Assembly (NCBI GenBank): GCA_002726415.1 | Contig: PBSU01000057.1 | Span: 1 to 33,570, forward strand | From: Acidiferrobacteraceae bacterium | Lineage (GTDB): Bacteria; Pseudomonadota; Gammaproteobacteria; Arenicellales; UBA868 | Length of the DNA stretch: 33,570 nucleotides | Direction of reading: 5' to 3' | Part shown: positions 9,237 to 17,209 of the stretch, piece by piece | Layout of the letters: the number at the start of each line of letters is the position of its first letter | Position numbering within the stretch: position 1 is the stretch's first letter | The notes under the pieces: generated by a model | Databases searched by the model: none | Told to the model about the DNA's origin: nothing | What the model saw: the letters and a program-made list of their open reading frames with translations, nothing else | Translations under genes and position numbers: made by a program

Positions 9237-10010
9237 ATGCACGACCAAGACAACACGGATTTTTTTATCCTGACCCACGAGGGTGGCCACCAGAGTGAGT
9301 TGTTGCCCCTGTGGGCGAGTACCCGGCCGAGCCTGGTTCAGTTTGATAAGAATCCACCGCCCGTGGTTCGGGTAGATCTGCCCGATTTGCCCGGGGTGTT
9401 CCAGTTGCACAAGGTGTTATCCCCAGCAGAATGTCAGCAGTTTCGACTGATTACCGAGACGCTGGGCTATCACGAAGATGCGCCGGTCTCGTTGCCACAC
9501 AGCGTGCGCCACATGGCCAACCTCAACTGGGTGGTGGACGAGTTGATCTGTGAGACGTTGTTTGCCCGTTGTCAGCCACAGTTGTTAGAGCATATCGGTG
9601 ATGCACCCAGCCTGGGCTTAAATGCACGATTTCGCTTTTACCGTTACCAGGTCGGGGACTATTTCAAACCACATACTGACGGTTCCTGGCCGGGCAGCCG
9701 GGCAGTGGACGGCCAACTCCAGGTTGATGCTTTTGGGGATCGCTGGAGTCAACTCACATTTGTGTTGTTGTTGAGCGAAGACTTTGATGGAGGGCACACC
9801 TGTTTTTATCCGCAGGGACCCCAAGGCAAAGTCATCCCTGTGCGCACCCCAATGGGCAGTGCACTATGTTTTCCTCATGGCGGGCATCCGCAGCACTACA
9901 TTCATTCAGGCGAGAAGATTCGCCGTGGCACCAAGTACATTATTCGGACCGAGTTGCTTTACGCCCGTACCCCAGCAACAGAAGCCCTGCAGCGCGACTG
10001 GATTTACTGA
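9237..10010 (+). CDS. 2-oxoglutarate/Fe(II)-dependent oxygenase (prolyl 4-hydroxylase-like)
   Basis: FRFYRYQVGDYFKPHTDGSWPG (HxD), SQLTFVLLLSEDFDGGHTCFY, and distal His/Arg HSGEKIRRGTKYIIRTELLY. Confidence 0.88.
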   Translation: MHDQDNTDFFILTHEGGHQSELLPLWASTRPSLVQFDKNPPPVVRVDLPDLPGVFQLHKVLSPAECQQFRLITETLGYHEDAPVSLPHSVRHMANLNWVVDELICETLFARCQPQLLEHIGDAPSLGLNARFRFYRYQVGDYFKPHTDGSWPGSRAVDGQLQVDAFGDRWSQLTFVLLLSEDFDGGHTCFYPQGPQGKVIPVRTPMGSALCFPHGGHPQHYIHSGEKIRRGTKYIIRTELLYARTPATEALQRDWIY

Positions 10011-10315
10011 AGTCTCGCGCCGTAGTCACGCACTACCTGTGCAACGCGAATCCGGTAGTTGCGAAACATGCCCTGGTCCTTTGCTTCGCCCTGTGCTGCA
10101 CTGTGTTCGGTATGCTGATGCCAGCGCGCGACGGCATCCATATCTTCCCAGGTAGAAATCGAGACAAAGCGGCCGCTGTGAGCAATGCTCTCGAACCGTT
10201 CAACACTGACAAAGCCCTTGATCTTTTCTACTTCTTGTCGCAGCGCGCTGGCCAGTTCAAAGTAGCGATCCTGGTAGGTGGGGTTTGGCTCAAACTCGAA
10301 AATCACAATCACCAT
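10004..10315 (-). CDS. Antibiotic biosynthesis monooxygenase (ABM)-domain protein
   Basis: 103 aa; NPTYQDRYFELASALRQEVEKIKGFVSVERFESIAHSGRFVSISTWEDMDAVARWHQHTEHSAAQ is the ABM-like ferredoxin fold pattern. 3' end overlaps the 2OG oxygenase gene by 7 bp, tail to tail. Confidence 0.85.
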   Translation of the reverse strand: MVIVIFEFEPNPTYQDRYFELASALRQEVEKIKGFVSVERFESIAHSGRFVSISTWEDMDAVARWHQHTEHSAAQGEAKDQGMFRNYRIRVAQVVRDYGARLQ

Positions 10316-10397
10316 GGTGGGTGCCTCAATGCGCCAAGTAGGCTTGCAGATTCGTGTGTTATGGTGCCGGCCAGTTTAACGCGAACAGGGCAGGTGG

Positions 10398-10628
10398 ATG
10401 ACACGACGGGCGCGCAGCACCAACTTTCTGCGGCCGCTTTACCGCCTGGGCTGGCTGGTAATCTGGGGTGTCTGGCTGACTACGCTGGCGCTGGTGATTC
10501 CGGTCGTGATGCCGCACGATGATGTGGTGGGTTGGGGGTTTGCGACCCTGGCGGCGACCAGTATTGCGTATGTGCTGCACCGCTTGTGGGATTGGTTCGT
10601 GGTGGGCCGTCCGTTGCCTTGGCGTTAA
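10398..10628 (+). CDS. Hypothetical small membrane protein (76 aa)
   Basis: Two predicted hydrophobic helices (LGWLVIWGVWLTTLALVIPVVM; GWGFATLAATSIAYVLHRLW); ATG after GGGCAGGTGG. Confidence 0.5.
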   Translation: MTRRARSTNFLRPLYRLGWLVIWGVWLTTLALVIPVVMPHDDVVGWGFATLAATSIAYVLHRLWDWFVVGRPLPWR

Positions 10629-10671
10629 ACGCTGATTCTGACAACTGCACCCACTTCACTATGGAGAGACC

Positions 10672-11070
10672 GTGAGCCAAGCCCCGATATTTCATAACTT
10701 CGATAAAGCCCCAACCCATGTGGCGCCATTCAGTCATGCAGTCGAGGTCGATGGTTGGATACAGTTGACCGGGCAGATGCCGACTGACCCGAATGATGAC
10801 GATGCCCCTTTGGCGCATGGGGTCGAAGCGCAAACTCGCCGGGTGATGGATAACCTCGTGATTGTGCTCGAGGGTCTGGACCTGGATCTGTCGCACGTGC
10901 TTTCCTGTCGTGTTTACTTGACGGAATTTAAGCGCGATTACGAGGCGATGAACCGGACCTACCGCGCGTATTTTCCGCAGGACCGGCTACCGGCTCGTAC
11001 CTGTATCGGGGTAACCGGTCTTGCGCGAGAGGCACTGGTCGAGATTGATATGGTGGCTCGGCGCCCCTGA
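10672..11070 (+). CDS. RidA/YjgF-family protein (enamine/imine deaminase type)
   Basis: VDGWIQLTGQMPTDPNDD...GVEAQTRRVMDNLVIVLEGLDLDLSHVLSCRVYLTEFKRDYEAMNRTYRAYFP...PARTCIGVTGLAREALVEIDMVA. Confidence 0.93.
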   Translation: MSQAPIFHNFDKAPTHVAPFSHAVEVDGWIQLTGQMPTDPNDDDAPLAHGVEAQTRRVMDNLVIVLEGLDLDLSHVLSCRVYLTEFKRDYEAMNRTYRAYFPQDRLPARTCIGVTGLAREALVEIDMVARRP

Positions 11071-11089
11071 CCTGAATGGGGCCCGGCGC

Positions 11090-11590
11090 TCAGGGTCGCC
11101 GCCAGGCGGCCGTGATCATCAGCGCCCCCAAGGCAAGGTACCAGAACAGCGTCCACCAGGGCATCGATAGTCCCCAGAAGGTCCACGAAACTGCCGCGCA
11201 CTCGCCAGAACCTGATAGTGCCTTTTGCAATGCGTCAGCCAGTGGTAGGTGCTGCAGCATGAATTCAAGGCCGGGCCCACACTCGGGAACCTGATCCGGG
11301 GGCAGGCTCTGAAGAAAGATATGTCGTCCGGCAATTGCTGCGCCCAGTACCCCTGCCAGTGCGGCCAGCAGGCCATAGAGTTTGCGGCCGAAATTGCGGG
11401 GGTTATGTATTGCCCCGGCCAGTGCAGCACATCCAAGTAGCGCAAAGGCAAGCCGCTGAAAGATGCATAGGGGGCACGGATCGAGAAACTCCCGAAACTG
11501 CAGCCAATAGGCATAGCCCAGCAGGCTGGCGCACGCCATGAAAACGCCGATACCGGCAACGCGAAAGAAGGTAGAGCCCGGGTTACGCAT
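11090..11590 (-). CDS. dsbB: Disulfide bond formation protein B
   Basis: FLDPCPLCIFQRLAF (CxxC quinone-proximal motif) plus a second Cys pair (PECGPGLEFML...GSGECAAVSWTFWGLSMPWWTLFWY). Confidence 0.93.
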   Translation of the reverse strand: MRNPGSTFFRVAGIGVFMACASLLGYAYWLQFREFLDPCPLCIFQRLAFALLGCAALAGAIHNPRNFGRKLYGLLAALAGVLGAAIAGRHIFLQSLPPDQVPECGPGLEFMLQHLPLADALQKALSGSGECAAVSWTFWGLSMPWWTLFWYLALGALMITAAWRRP

Positions 11591-11700
11591 CCAGGTATTG
11601 TACAGGCGGCGTTTGGCAGTTTCGTTAAGAAACCGTTAAGAACCATCTGTTAAAATTTACCCGGCAAAAGGATTGACTTATTCTTTTTTAGGAGGTGTTC

Positions 11701-11787
11701 GTGCGAGTGAGCCGGCATCGGATCCGGATTTGGAGTCTTCATATTCGGATCTTTCACTTAGGCGAAAATCGAGTGACAGTTTGGTAA
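11701..11787 (+). CDS. Putative leader ORF (28 aa, Arg-rich)
   Basis: AGGAGG (11690-11695), 5-nt spacer, GTG start; translates MRVSRHRIRIWSLHIRIFHLGENRVTVW*. Its TAA (11785-11787) lies 1 nt beyond TTG 11781-11783 of the next frame. Confidence 0.3.
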   Translation: MRVSRHRIRIWSLHIRIFHLGENRVTVW

Positions 11788-12116
11788 TTCACCTTATATC
11801 TGCAGCGCTTCCTCGGCTTCTCTTCGGGGCGGGATTGTTGTTGATGGCGGTCTGCGCGTTCGCGTTGCCCAAATGCGAGGCCCCGGAAGGTTTAGAGGCG
11901 CAGGATCAGATTAATTACTGCATGATCCACACCTTTCGGGTGGCCTGTCTGGTGCGCAAAGGCTATGACCTGGAAAAAGAAAACTGGACTGTTATGCAGA
12001 CCGATTACGAGGCGTGCACCATTCGTGGCTGTGATCAGTTGTTCCAGCAGACTGGTGTCTTATCTGAGGCGCTCTTTATAAAAGTCTGCAACATAGCTCA
12101 GTCTGATCGACGTTAG
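11781..12116 (+). CDS. Small secreted Cys-containing hypothetical protein
   Basis: Track ORF begins at TTG 11673; starting at TTG 11781 gives a clean signal peptide (MVIHLISAALPRLLFGAGLLLMAVCAFALP) and mature domain CEAPEGLEAQDQINYCMIHTFRVACLVRKGYDLEKENWTVMQTDYEACTIRGCDQLFQQ. Exact start uncertain. Confidence 0.5.
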   Translation: MVIHLISAALPRLLFGAGLLLMAVCAFALPKCEAPEGLEAQDQINYCMIHTFRVACLVRKGYDLEKENWTVMQTDYEACTIRGCDQLFQQTGVLSEALFIKVCNIAQSDRR

Positions 12117-12233
12117 TGTCCAGGCCGGCGCAGAAACCAGCGCCACACCAGGCGGGTGCTGATCGTTATGCCCCCGATGGGGTGGAAATCTTAAGCAGGG
12201 TCGGGTTTGTGCATCTCGCGGAGCCTGCCAGAG

Positions 12234-12992
12234 TTAACTGCGCAGGTAGGAAGCACCGTTGACGTCAATAATCGCGCCCGTTGAGAATTCAGCCCCAGCC
12301 GAAGCGAGAAAAAGCACTGCATGGGCGACCTCTTCGGGGCGAGCGACGCGCCCCAGCGGGCTTTGGCTGCGAACAGTATCTCCCTGAGGACCCTGAAGCA
12401 CAGTACTGGCCATATCGGTTTCGACAAAGCCCGGGGCGACGGCGCCAACGAAAATCCCCAGCGGTGCCACCTGCTGCGCCAGTGACTGGGTCAGCGCGTT
12501 CAGCCCGGCCTTACTGGCGCCGTAGGCGGGACAGCGCGGTTCTCCCCGAAAGGCGCCACGCGAACTGACATTTACAATTCGTCCCCCACCATGACTGCGC
12601 ATGTGTTCGACCGCACACCAGCACAGGTTGGCCGGGCCGGTCAGATTGACGGCCAAGGTGCGTTGCCAGGCGGCCTGCCATGTTGCCAACGAGACTTCAT
12701 CGATTGGATGCGCTTCGAAAATCCCTGCGTTATTGACCAGAATATCCAGCCCACCCAGGCCATCAATAGCCTGTGCAACGATACGTTGGGCCGCAGCCGC
12801 ATCGGCGACATCGCCCGCGCATCGTATGTGACCAGCGCCGGCAAGCCCGGCCAGGGTCTCCGCCGCTGCAACTTCATCTGAGCGATAGTGCACGGCGACT
12901 TGGGCCCCTGCAGAGGCGAACTGCAGTGCCACCGCACGGCCAATCCCGCGTGATGCCCCGGTGACCAGTACCTTTTTGTTATCAAAGCGCAC
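12234..12992 (-). CDS. Short-chain dehydrogenase/reductase (SDR), FabG-like
   Basis: VTGASRGIGRAVA, NNAG, IVNVSS...YGASKAGLNAL catalytic YxxxK, APGFVETDM. Confidence 0.95.
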   Translation of the reverse strand: MRFDNKKVLVTGASRGIGRAVALQFASAGAQVAVHYRSDEVAAAETLAGLAGAGHIRCAGDVADAAAAQRIVAQAIDGLGGLDILVNNAGIFEAHPIDEVSLATWQAAWQRTLAVNLTGPANLCWCAVEHMRSHGGGRIVNVSSRGAFRGEPRCPAYGASKAGLNALTQSLAQQVAPLGIFVGAVAPGFVETDMASTVLQGPQGDTVRSQSPLGRVARPEEVAHAVLFLASAGAEFSTGAIIDVNGASYLRS

Positions 12993-13035
12993 CAGCGCAG
13001 ACTAACGCATCTGGCGATGCAGGTGAAGACTTGTG

Positions 13036-13878
13036 TTAGTTGCTGCGCACAGTCAGCAAACCTGCGCCGATGATGACCAGGACGCCCACCATTGCCAGAA
13101 AATTCAGGGTATCCCCCCAGAAAAGATACCCCAGAACAATAGAAAACGGAATGGCGGTGAAGAAGAAGGGCGCAATAAAAGATATCTCACCCAGACGTAC
13201 GGCGGATATGAGTAGCGGAAAAGCTGCGCTGACGAGCAATGCGGATACCAGTATGCCACCCGCCATTGTGAAGCTAATGGATTGCCATTGAAAAATACTG
13301 ATTACGGCACTGCCTAACGCGACTACGACGACGGTAACGAAAGCGATCTGCAGCGGGTGAAGCGAACGATCGATAAATCGCGTGGAAAGTTCCCGAGAGG
13401 CGCTGGCCAGAGCTGCGCCTAAGGGTAACAACAGCAACAGATTCCACTGGGTACCCCACGGCTGGGTAACACACAAGACTCCCCCAAAACCCATCAGTAC
13501 TGGCAGCCAGCGTGATATCGCAGCAGATTCCCGCAATATGAGGATGCCCAGTAAGGTCACCATGATGGGCGAAGTCCAGGCCAGGGTCGCGGCGGTGGGC
13601 AATGCGATGAACTGCAAACCGGTGAGCCAGAACCCGGTCGACATCAATTCAAAGCCGCCCCGAGCCAGAGCCCAGGGTTGTCTCAGACTGGGTATCAAAA
13701 TAGGTCGCCGGGTCAGCCGCAAAGCCAGTGCCAGTATCACGAGGATGACCAGCGCCCGTACGAAGATAAACTGAAATGGCCTGATGCCTGTCAGCAGCCC
13801 CTTCACCAGCGCGTCACTGGTTGTGATGGCGGCCATCGCGAGGATCATCAGTCCTGCAGCTCGGGTATTATTTTTCAT
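13036..13878 (-). CDS. DMT-superfamily transporter (EamA)
   Basis: Ten-TM protein with two EamA repeats (PFQFIFVRALVILVILALALRL; PTAATLAWTSPIMVTLLGILILRES). Confidence 0.88.
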   Translation of the reverse strand: MKNNTRAAGLMILAMAAITTSDALVKGLLTGIRPFQFIFVRALVILVILALALRLTRRPILIPSLRQPWALARGGFELMSTGFWLTGLQFIALPTAATLAWTSPIMVTLLGILILRESAAISRWLPVLMGFGGVLCVTQPWGTQWNLLLLLPLGAALASASRELSTRFIDRSLHPLQIAFVTVVVVALGSAVISIFQWQSISFTMAGGILVSALLVSAAFPLLISAVRLGEISFIAPFFFTAIPFSIVLGYLFWGDTLNFLAMVGVLVIIGAGLLTVRSN

Positions 13879-14023
13879 CGAGGCCGTGCTGTTTTTGCGT
13901 ACTCTAGCGCCGACAATCTACAGCAGATTACGCCATTGAGACACTTCTGAGTCCGATGGCGCTACCCACTCTGCCCTCGTAGAATGGGGTGCAGAATTGG
14001 AATCTGTTAACGGGAGGAGTGTA

Positions 14024-14362
14024 ATGAGTGATGAGCCAGCCGATGCGCAACTGAGCGAAGACGAAGTTGATGCCCAACTGCGCGAGATCGCGGACCAGTT
14101 CATTGATCTAGCCAACCAACAGGGGCAGCGTTTTCATAAGGAAAACGTCAGTCAGGGGATGATGTATGGTGCTGCCCGCTTCAATGCTTTTGTGGTTGCC
14201 TCGCACGCTGAGGATATTGGTGCGTACGACCAGGACCGCGACCGGGCTATCGAGTACTTTGTTGAGCAGTATCGACAGATGCTGATCAGTAATCTGGATG
14301 ACTATCGCGCCAGTTTCGAGGACCTGAAATACGCCCACCTGATGACCCATCGCCCCAATTGA
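14024..14362 (+). CDS. DUF3144-family protein
   Basis: Track ORF 13997; ATG 14024 after GGGAGGAG gives MSDEPADAQLSEDEVDAQLREIADQFIDLANQQ...VSQGMMYGAARFNAFV...YFVEQYRQMLISNLDDY, which I recognise as DUF3144. Confidence 0.8.
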   Translation: MSDEPADAQLSEDEVDAQLREIADQFIDLANQQGQRFHKENVSQGMMYGAARFNAFVVASHAEDIGAYDQDRDRAIEYFVEQYRQMLISNLDDYRASFEDLKYAHLMTHRPN

Positions 14363-14417
14363 GTGGCTTGGTGTGTCATCTGGATTTTTTCTTGCCAGTG
14401 AGGTTATCTAGGAAGGG

Positions 14418-14612
14418 TTACTCGTTCTCGCGGTGGGTGCTGATGGTGCATGGGTCCTGCGGCCCGTTGGCACTGATGAGAAAAACAATTGGTTGGCAAC
14501 AGATTTCACAGTCTTCCACGCACTGATCGCCGGCCATGGTTGGGTCGATTAGGGCTGTGAAAGCCTCGGCACAGTAGGGGCAGGTAATAAGATGCTCTTC
14601 CAGTTCCATCAC
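14418..14612 (-). CDS. CPXCG-motif cysteine-rich protein
   Basis: 64 aa; ITCPYCAEAFTALIDPTMAGDQCVEDCEICCQPIVF, paired-Cys small zinc-ribbon-like protein. Confidence 0.85.
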   Translation of the reverse strand: MMELEEHLITCPYCAEAFTALIDPTMAGDQCVEDCEICCQPIVFLISANGPQDPCTISTHRENE

Positions 14613-14756
14613 CAGCTATTGTGCCTGGGTGTCTGAAAAAGAAAAAGAAAAAGGTGATGGTGCAGCTGGCCCGGGCAATGACAGCGTCCTCATCATGAAA
14701 CCCCAAGCGCCAAAGCTGGACAGAGCCCCCTCGCCACGACCCCACAAGAGGACACT

Positions 14757-15098
14757 ATGACCGATTACCCTGCGAGGGCCCGTGAAGCCTGTCGGGTGGG
14801 TGCGTTGCCTGCCAGAGACGAGGAACCGGCTGCATATTTGCGCACCCGCGCATAATGGCGGCACCTGATTATGGATGATCAGCCGAGATTGCACCGGGTT
14901 TGCAGGTTTAGGGATTTTACCGGCGTATCAGCCTTGACCGCCGCCGTACTCGCTGGATCCAAGGGCCACCACCCTGCGCTACTGACCGAGCGGGGTCGGG
15001 TGAGGGTAGACTGTTGGACACATAAGATTCGCGATATCTACCGCAATGATCTGATCATGGCTGCCCGCAGCGATACCTTGTACGATGCGCTGGGCTGA
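14757..15098 (+). pseudogene. phhB: Apparent phhB (pterin-4a-carbinolamine dehydratase) pseudogene with in-frame TAA
   Basis: From ATG 14757: MTDYPARAREACRVGALPARDEEPAAYLRTRA*WRHLIMDDQPRLHRVCRFRDFTGVSALTAAVLAGSKGHHPALLTERGRVRVDCWTHKIRDIYRNDLIMAARSDTLYDALG*. Both sides of the TAA (14853-14855) share one frame and match PCD N-terminal (CRxGAxxxxDEExxxYL) and core (GHHPALLTE...WTHKI...NDxIMAAR) patterns. Confidence 0.8.
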
Positions 15099-15112
15099 AG
15101 CAGGAGTTTTTT

Positions 15113-16090
15113 TTGGATCGCACTGAGCGCTTTTACACCATTGACCGCATGCTGCGGGGTCGACAGGGCACGACCCTGCGTCACATGATGGAGGAGATGG
15201 AAGTCTCGCGGGCTACCGTGCGGCGCGATCTGGAGTACATGCGTGATCGCCTGGCCGCGCCCATCATCTGGGATAACGAGGCCCGTTGTTATCGTTATGA
15301 GGCCCACTCGGAAGAGTCAGATCGTTATGCGCTGCCCGGCCTCTGGTTTAATGCCTCCGAGGTGCATGCATTGCTGACCATGGAGCATCTGCTTTCGAGC
15401 CTGCAGCCTGGCTTGCTGGAGCCCCATATCGGCCCCTTGCGCAGCCGGATCCGTCGGCTGCTGGATAGTGGTGATCACCCGGCTGAAGAGGTGACCCGTC
15501 GTATCCGGGTGCTGCACATGGCGGCTCGGCAGGCAGATAGTGGTGTTTTCGGCGCCATCTCACATGCGCTGTTGCGCCGTTATCGGCTACAGATCAGGCA
15601 TCTGAACCGGCGCAATGGTGAAGTTACCGAGCGCTTGGTGTCACCACAGCGCCTGGCGCATTACCGCGATAACTGGTACCTCGACAGCTGGTGCCATTTG
15701 CGACAAAGCCTGCGCAGCTTTGCGGTAGATGCGATTGAAAGCGCGCAGGTCGTCGAGGCCCAAAAAGCCAAGACTGTCACCGATGCCCAACTGGAGAAAG
15801 TGCTGGGTACCGGTTACGGTATCTTCGCGGGCGACAAGACCAAAGAGGCCGTATTGCGCTTTTCACCCGAGGCAGCCCGCTGGGTGGCCCGTGAGAAATG
15901 GCATTCGCGTCAACGGGGTTGCGTAGAGGAGGATGGCAGTTACACGCTGACCATCCCCTATGCAAACGAGACCGAGCTGGTGATGGACATCATGCGCCAC
16001 GGTGTCGAAGTAGAGGTCATTTCGCCAGACAGTCTGCGTGATGCAGTGGGTCAGCGACTGGCTACGGCAGCAGCACAGTACCGCGCTTAA
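15113..16090 (+). CDS. HTH/WYL-domain transcriptional regulator (YafY-like)
   Basis: N-terminal HTH (TLRHMMEEMEVSRATVRRDLEYMRDRLAAPI), WYL segment (NWYLDSWCHLRQSLRSFAVDAIES) and WCX-like C-terminus. TTG start after CAGGAG. Confidence 0.9.
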   Translation: MDRTERFYTIDRMLRGRQGTTLRHMMEEMEVSRATVRRDLEYMRDRLAAPIIWDNEARCYRYEAHSEESDRYALPGLWFNASEVHALLTMEHLLSSLQPGLLEPHIGPLRSRIRRLLDSGDHPAEEVTRRIRVLHMAARQADSGVFGAISHALLRRYRLQIRHLNRRNGEVTERLVSPQRLAHYRDNWYLDSWCHLRQSLRSFAVDAIESAQVVEAQKAKTVTDAQLEKVLGTGYGIFAGDKTKEAVLRFSPEAARWVAREKWHSRQRGCVEEDGSYTLTIPYANETELVMDIMRHGVEVEVISPDSLRDAVGQRLATAAAQYRA

Positions 16091-16095
16091 GTCAT

Positions 16096-16998
16096 TTGAA
16101 TTTCTTTAGCCACCTGGGCTCTGGTTTATCCGGCAATATCCGGGGCATCGGCTGGATCGTGTTGACCGGGATCATGTTTGTCGGGGTCACAGTCATGGTC
16201 CGCTACCTGGGCACCTCTATCAATCCGGTGCAGGCGGGTTTCATCCGCTACGTCTTTGGCCTGCTGATGGTGTTGCCCTTGTTGCCCAAGGTCGGGGTGA
16301 TGTCGCTGGATGTCAGGCGGGTAGGCTTTCATGCTTTGCGTGGCCTGGCTCATGGCACGGCGGTGATGCTGTGGTTCTTTGCCATGAGCCGCATCCCCAT
16401 CGCCGAAGTCACCGCGCTGGGGTTTACGGCCCCTATTTTTACCACCTTAGGCGCGGTCGTGTTTCTGAATGAGCGTTGGCGCAGTTACCGTGTCATAGCC
16501 ATTCTCGCCGGTTTTGCCGGGGCGCTGCTGATCCTGCGCCCGGGATTTCGGGAGATTGATATCGGTGCGCTCGCGCAAGTGGTCGCCGCGCCGCTGTTTG
16601 CTTGTTCTTTCCTGATGGCCAAGTCAGCGACCCGTAAAGAGTCCAGCACACTGATCGTGCTGCTGCTGTCGGTTTTTTGCACGCTGATTATGGCGTTACC
16701 GGCCATCGCGGTGTGGCGTAACCCCACCACTGAAGAACTGACACTGTTGTTTGCCACGGCAGTGCTGGCTACCACTGGACACTACTGCATGATCAGGGCG
16801 TTCAAGGCGGCCGAGGTCTCTGCGGTTCAACCCTTTACCTTTTTGCAACTGGTCTGGGCGACACTGCTAGGCTTGATACTCTTTGACGAACGCCCTGACC
16901 TTTGGATCGGTCTGGGCGGTGCCTTGATCGTTGCTGCAGCCAGTTGGATGGCCCATCGTGAGGTGCGATCCCAACGCGATTTGACTGACGTGGATTAG
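16096..16998 (+). CDS. DMT-superfamily transporter (EamA)
   Basis: Ten-TM; INPVQAGFIRYVFGLLMVLPLL, TALGFTAPIFTTLGAVVFLNERWRSYRVIAILAGFAGALLILRPG; 6 bp after the WYL gene. Confidence 0.9.
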   Translation: MNFFSHLGSGLSGNIRGIGWIVLTGIMFVGVTVMVRYLGTSINPVQAGFIRYVFGLLMVLPLLPKVGVMSLDVRRVGFHALRGLAHGTAVMLWFFAMSRIPIAEVTALGFTAPIFTTLGAVVFLNERWRSYRVIAILAGFAGALLILRPGFREIDIGALAQVVAAPLFACSFLMAKSATRKESSTLIVLLLSVFCTLIMALPAIAVWRNPTTEELTLLFATAVLATTGHYCMIRAFKAAEVSAVQPFTFLQLVWATLLGLILFDERPDLWIGLGGALIVAAASWMAHREVRSQRDLTDVD

Positions 16999-17209
16999 CT
17001 GGCAAGCGTAATGCTGGTACCATAGTAGTAGGAATCTGAAGCGATATTGTTCAGGAGGGCACAGATGATCGATGACACCAGCGGTCCCATGGTCGCGGGC
17101 AGACCGTCCTCGCGCCGGGCCTTGCCAGTCGGGGGGTCCAGGTGCTGGGCCCAGGTCGGATTGAGCCCGGCTAACATTAGGCGGCAAAATACTTTCTTAG
17201 CCACTCCCC

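Noticed and set aside
9866-10522. 218-aa plus-strand ORF
   Set aside because: Runs antisense through the ABM gene and overlaps the 2OG oxygenase in another frame; no recognisable domain. GC-rich shadow ORF.
12127-12144. GGCGC-AGAAACCA-GCGCC inverted repeat downstream of the secreted-protein gene
   Set aside because: Only a 5-bp stem with no following T-run, so not supportable as an intrinsic terminator.
12121-12191. Short reverse-strand frame DFHPIGGITISTRLVWRWFLRRPGH*
   Set aside because: Looks like a protein C-terminus but is only 25 codons, preceded by a stop, with no identifiable start or homologue.
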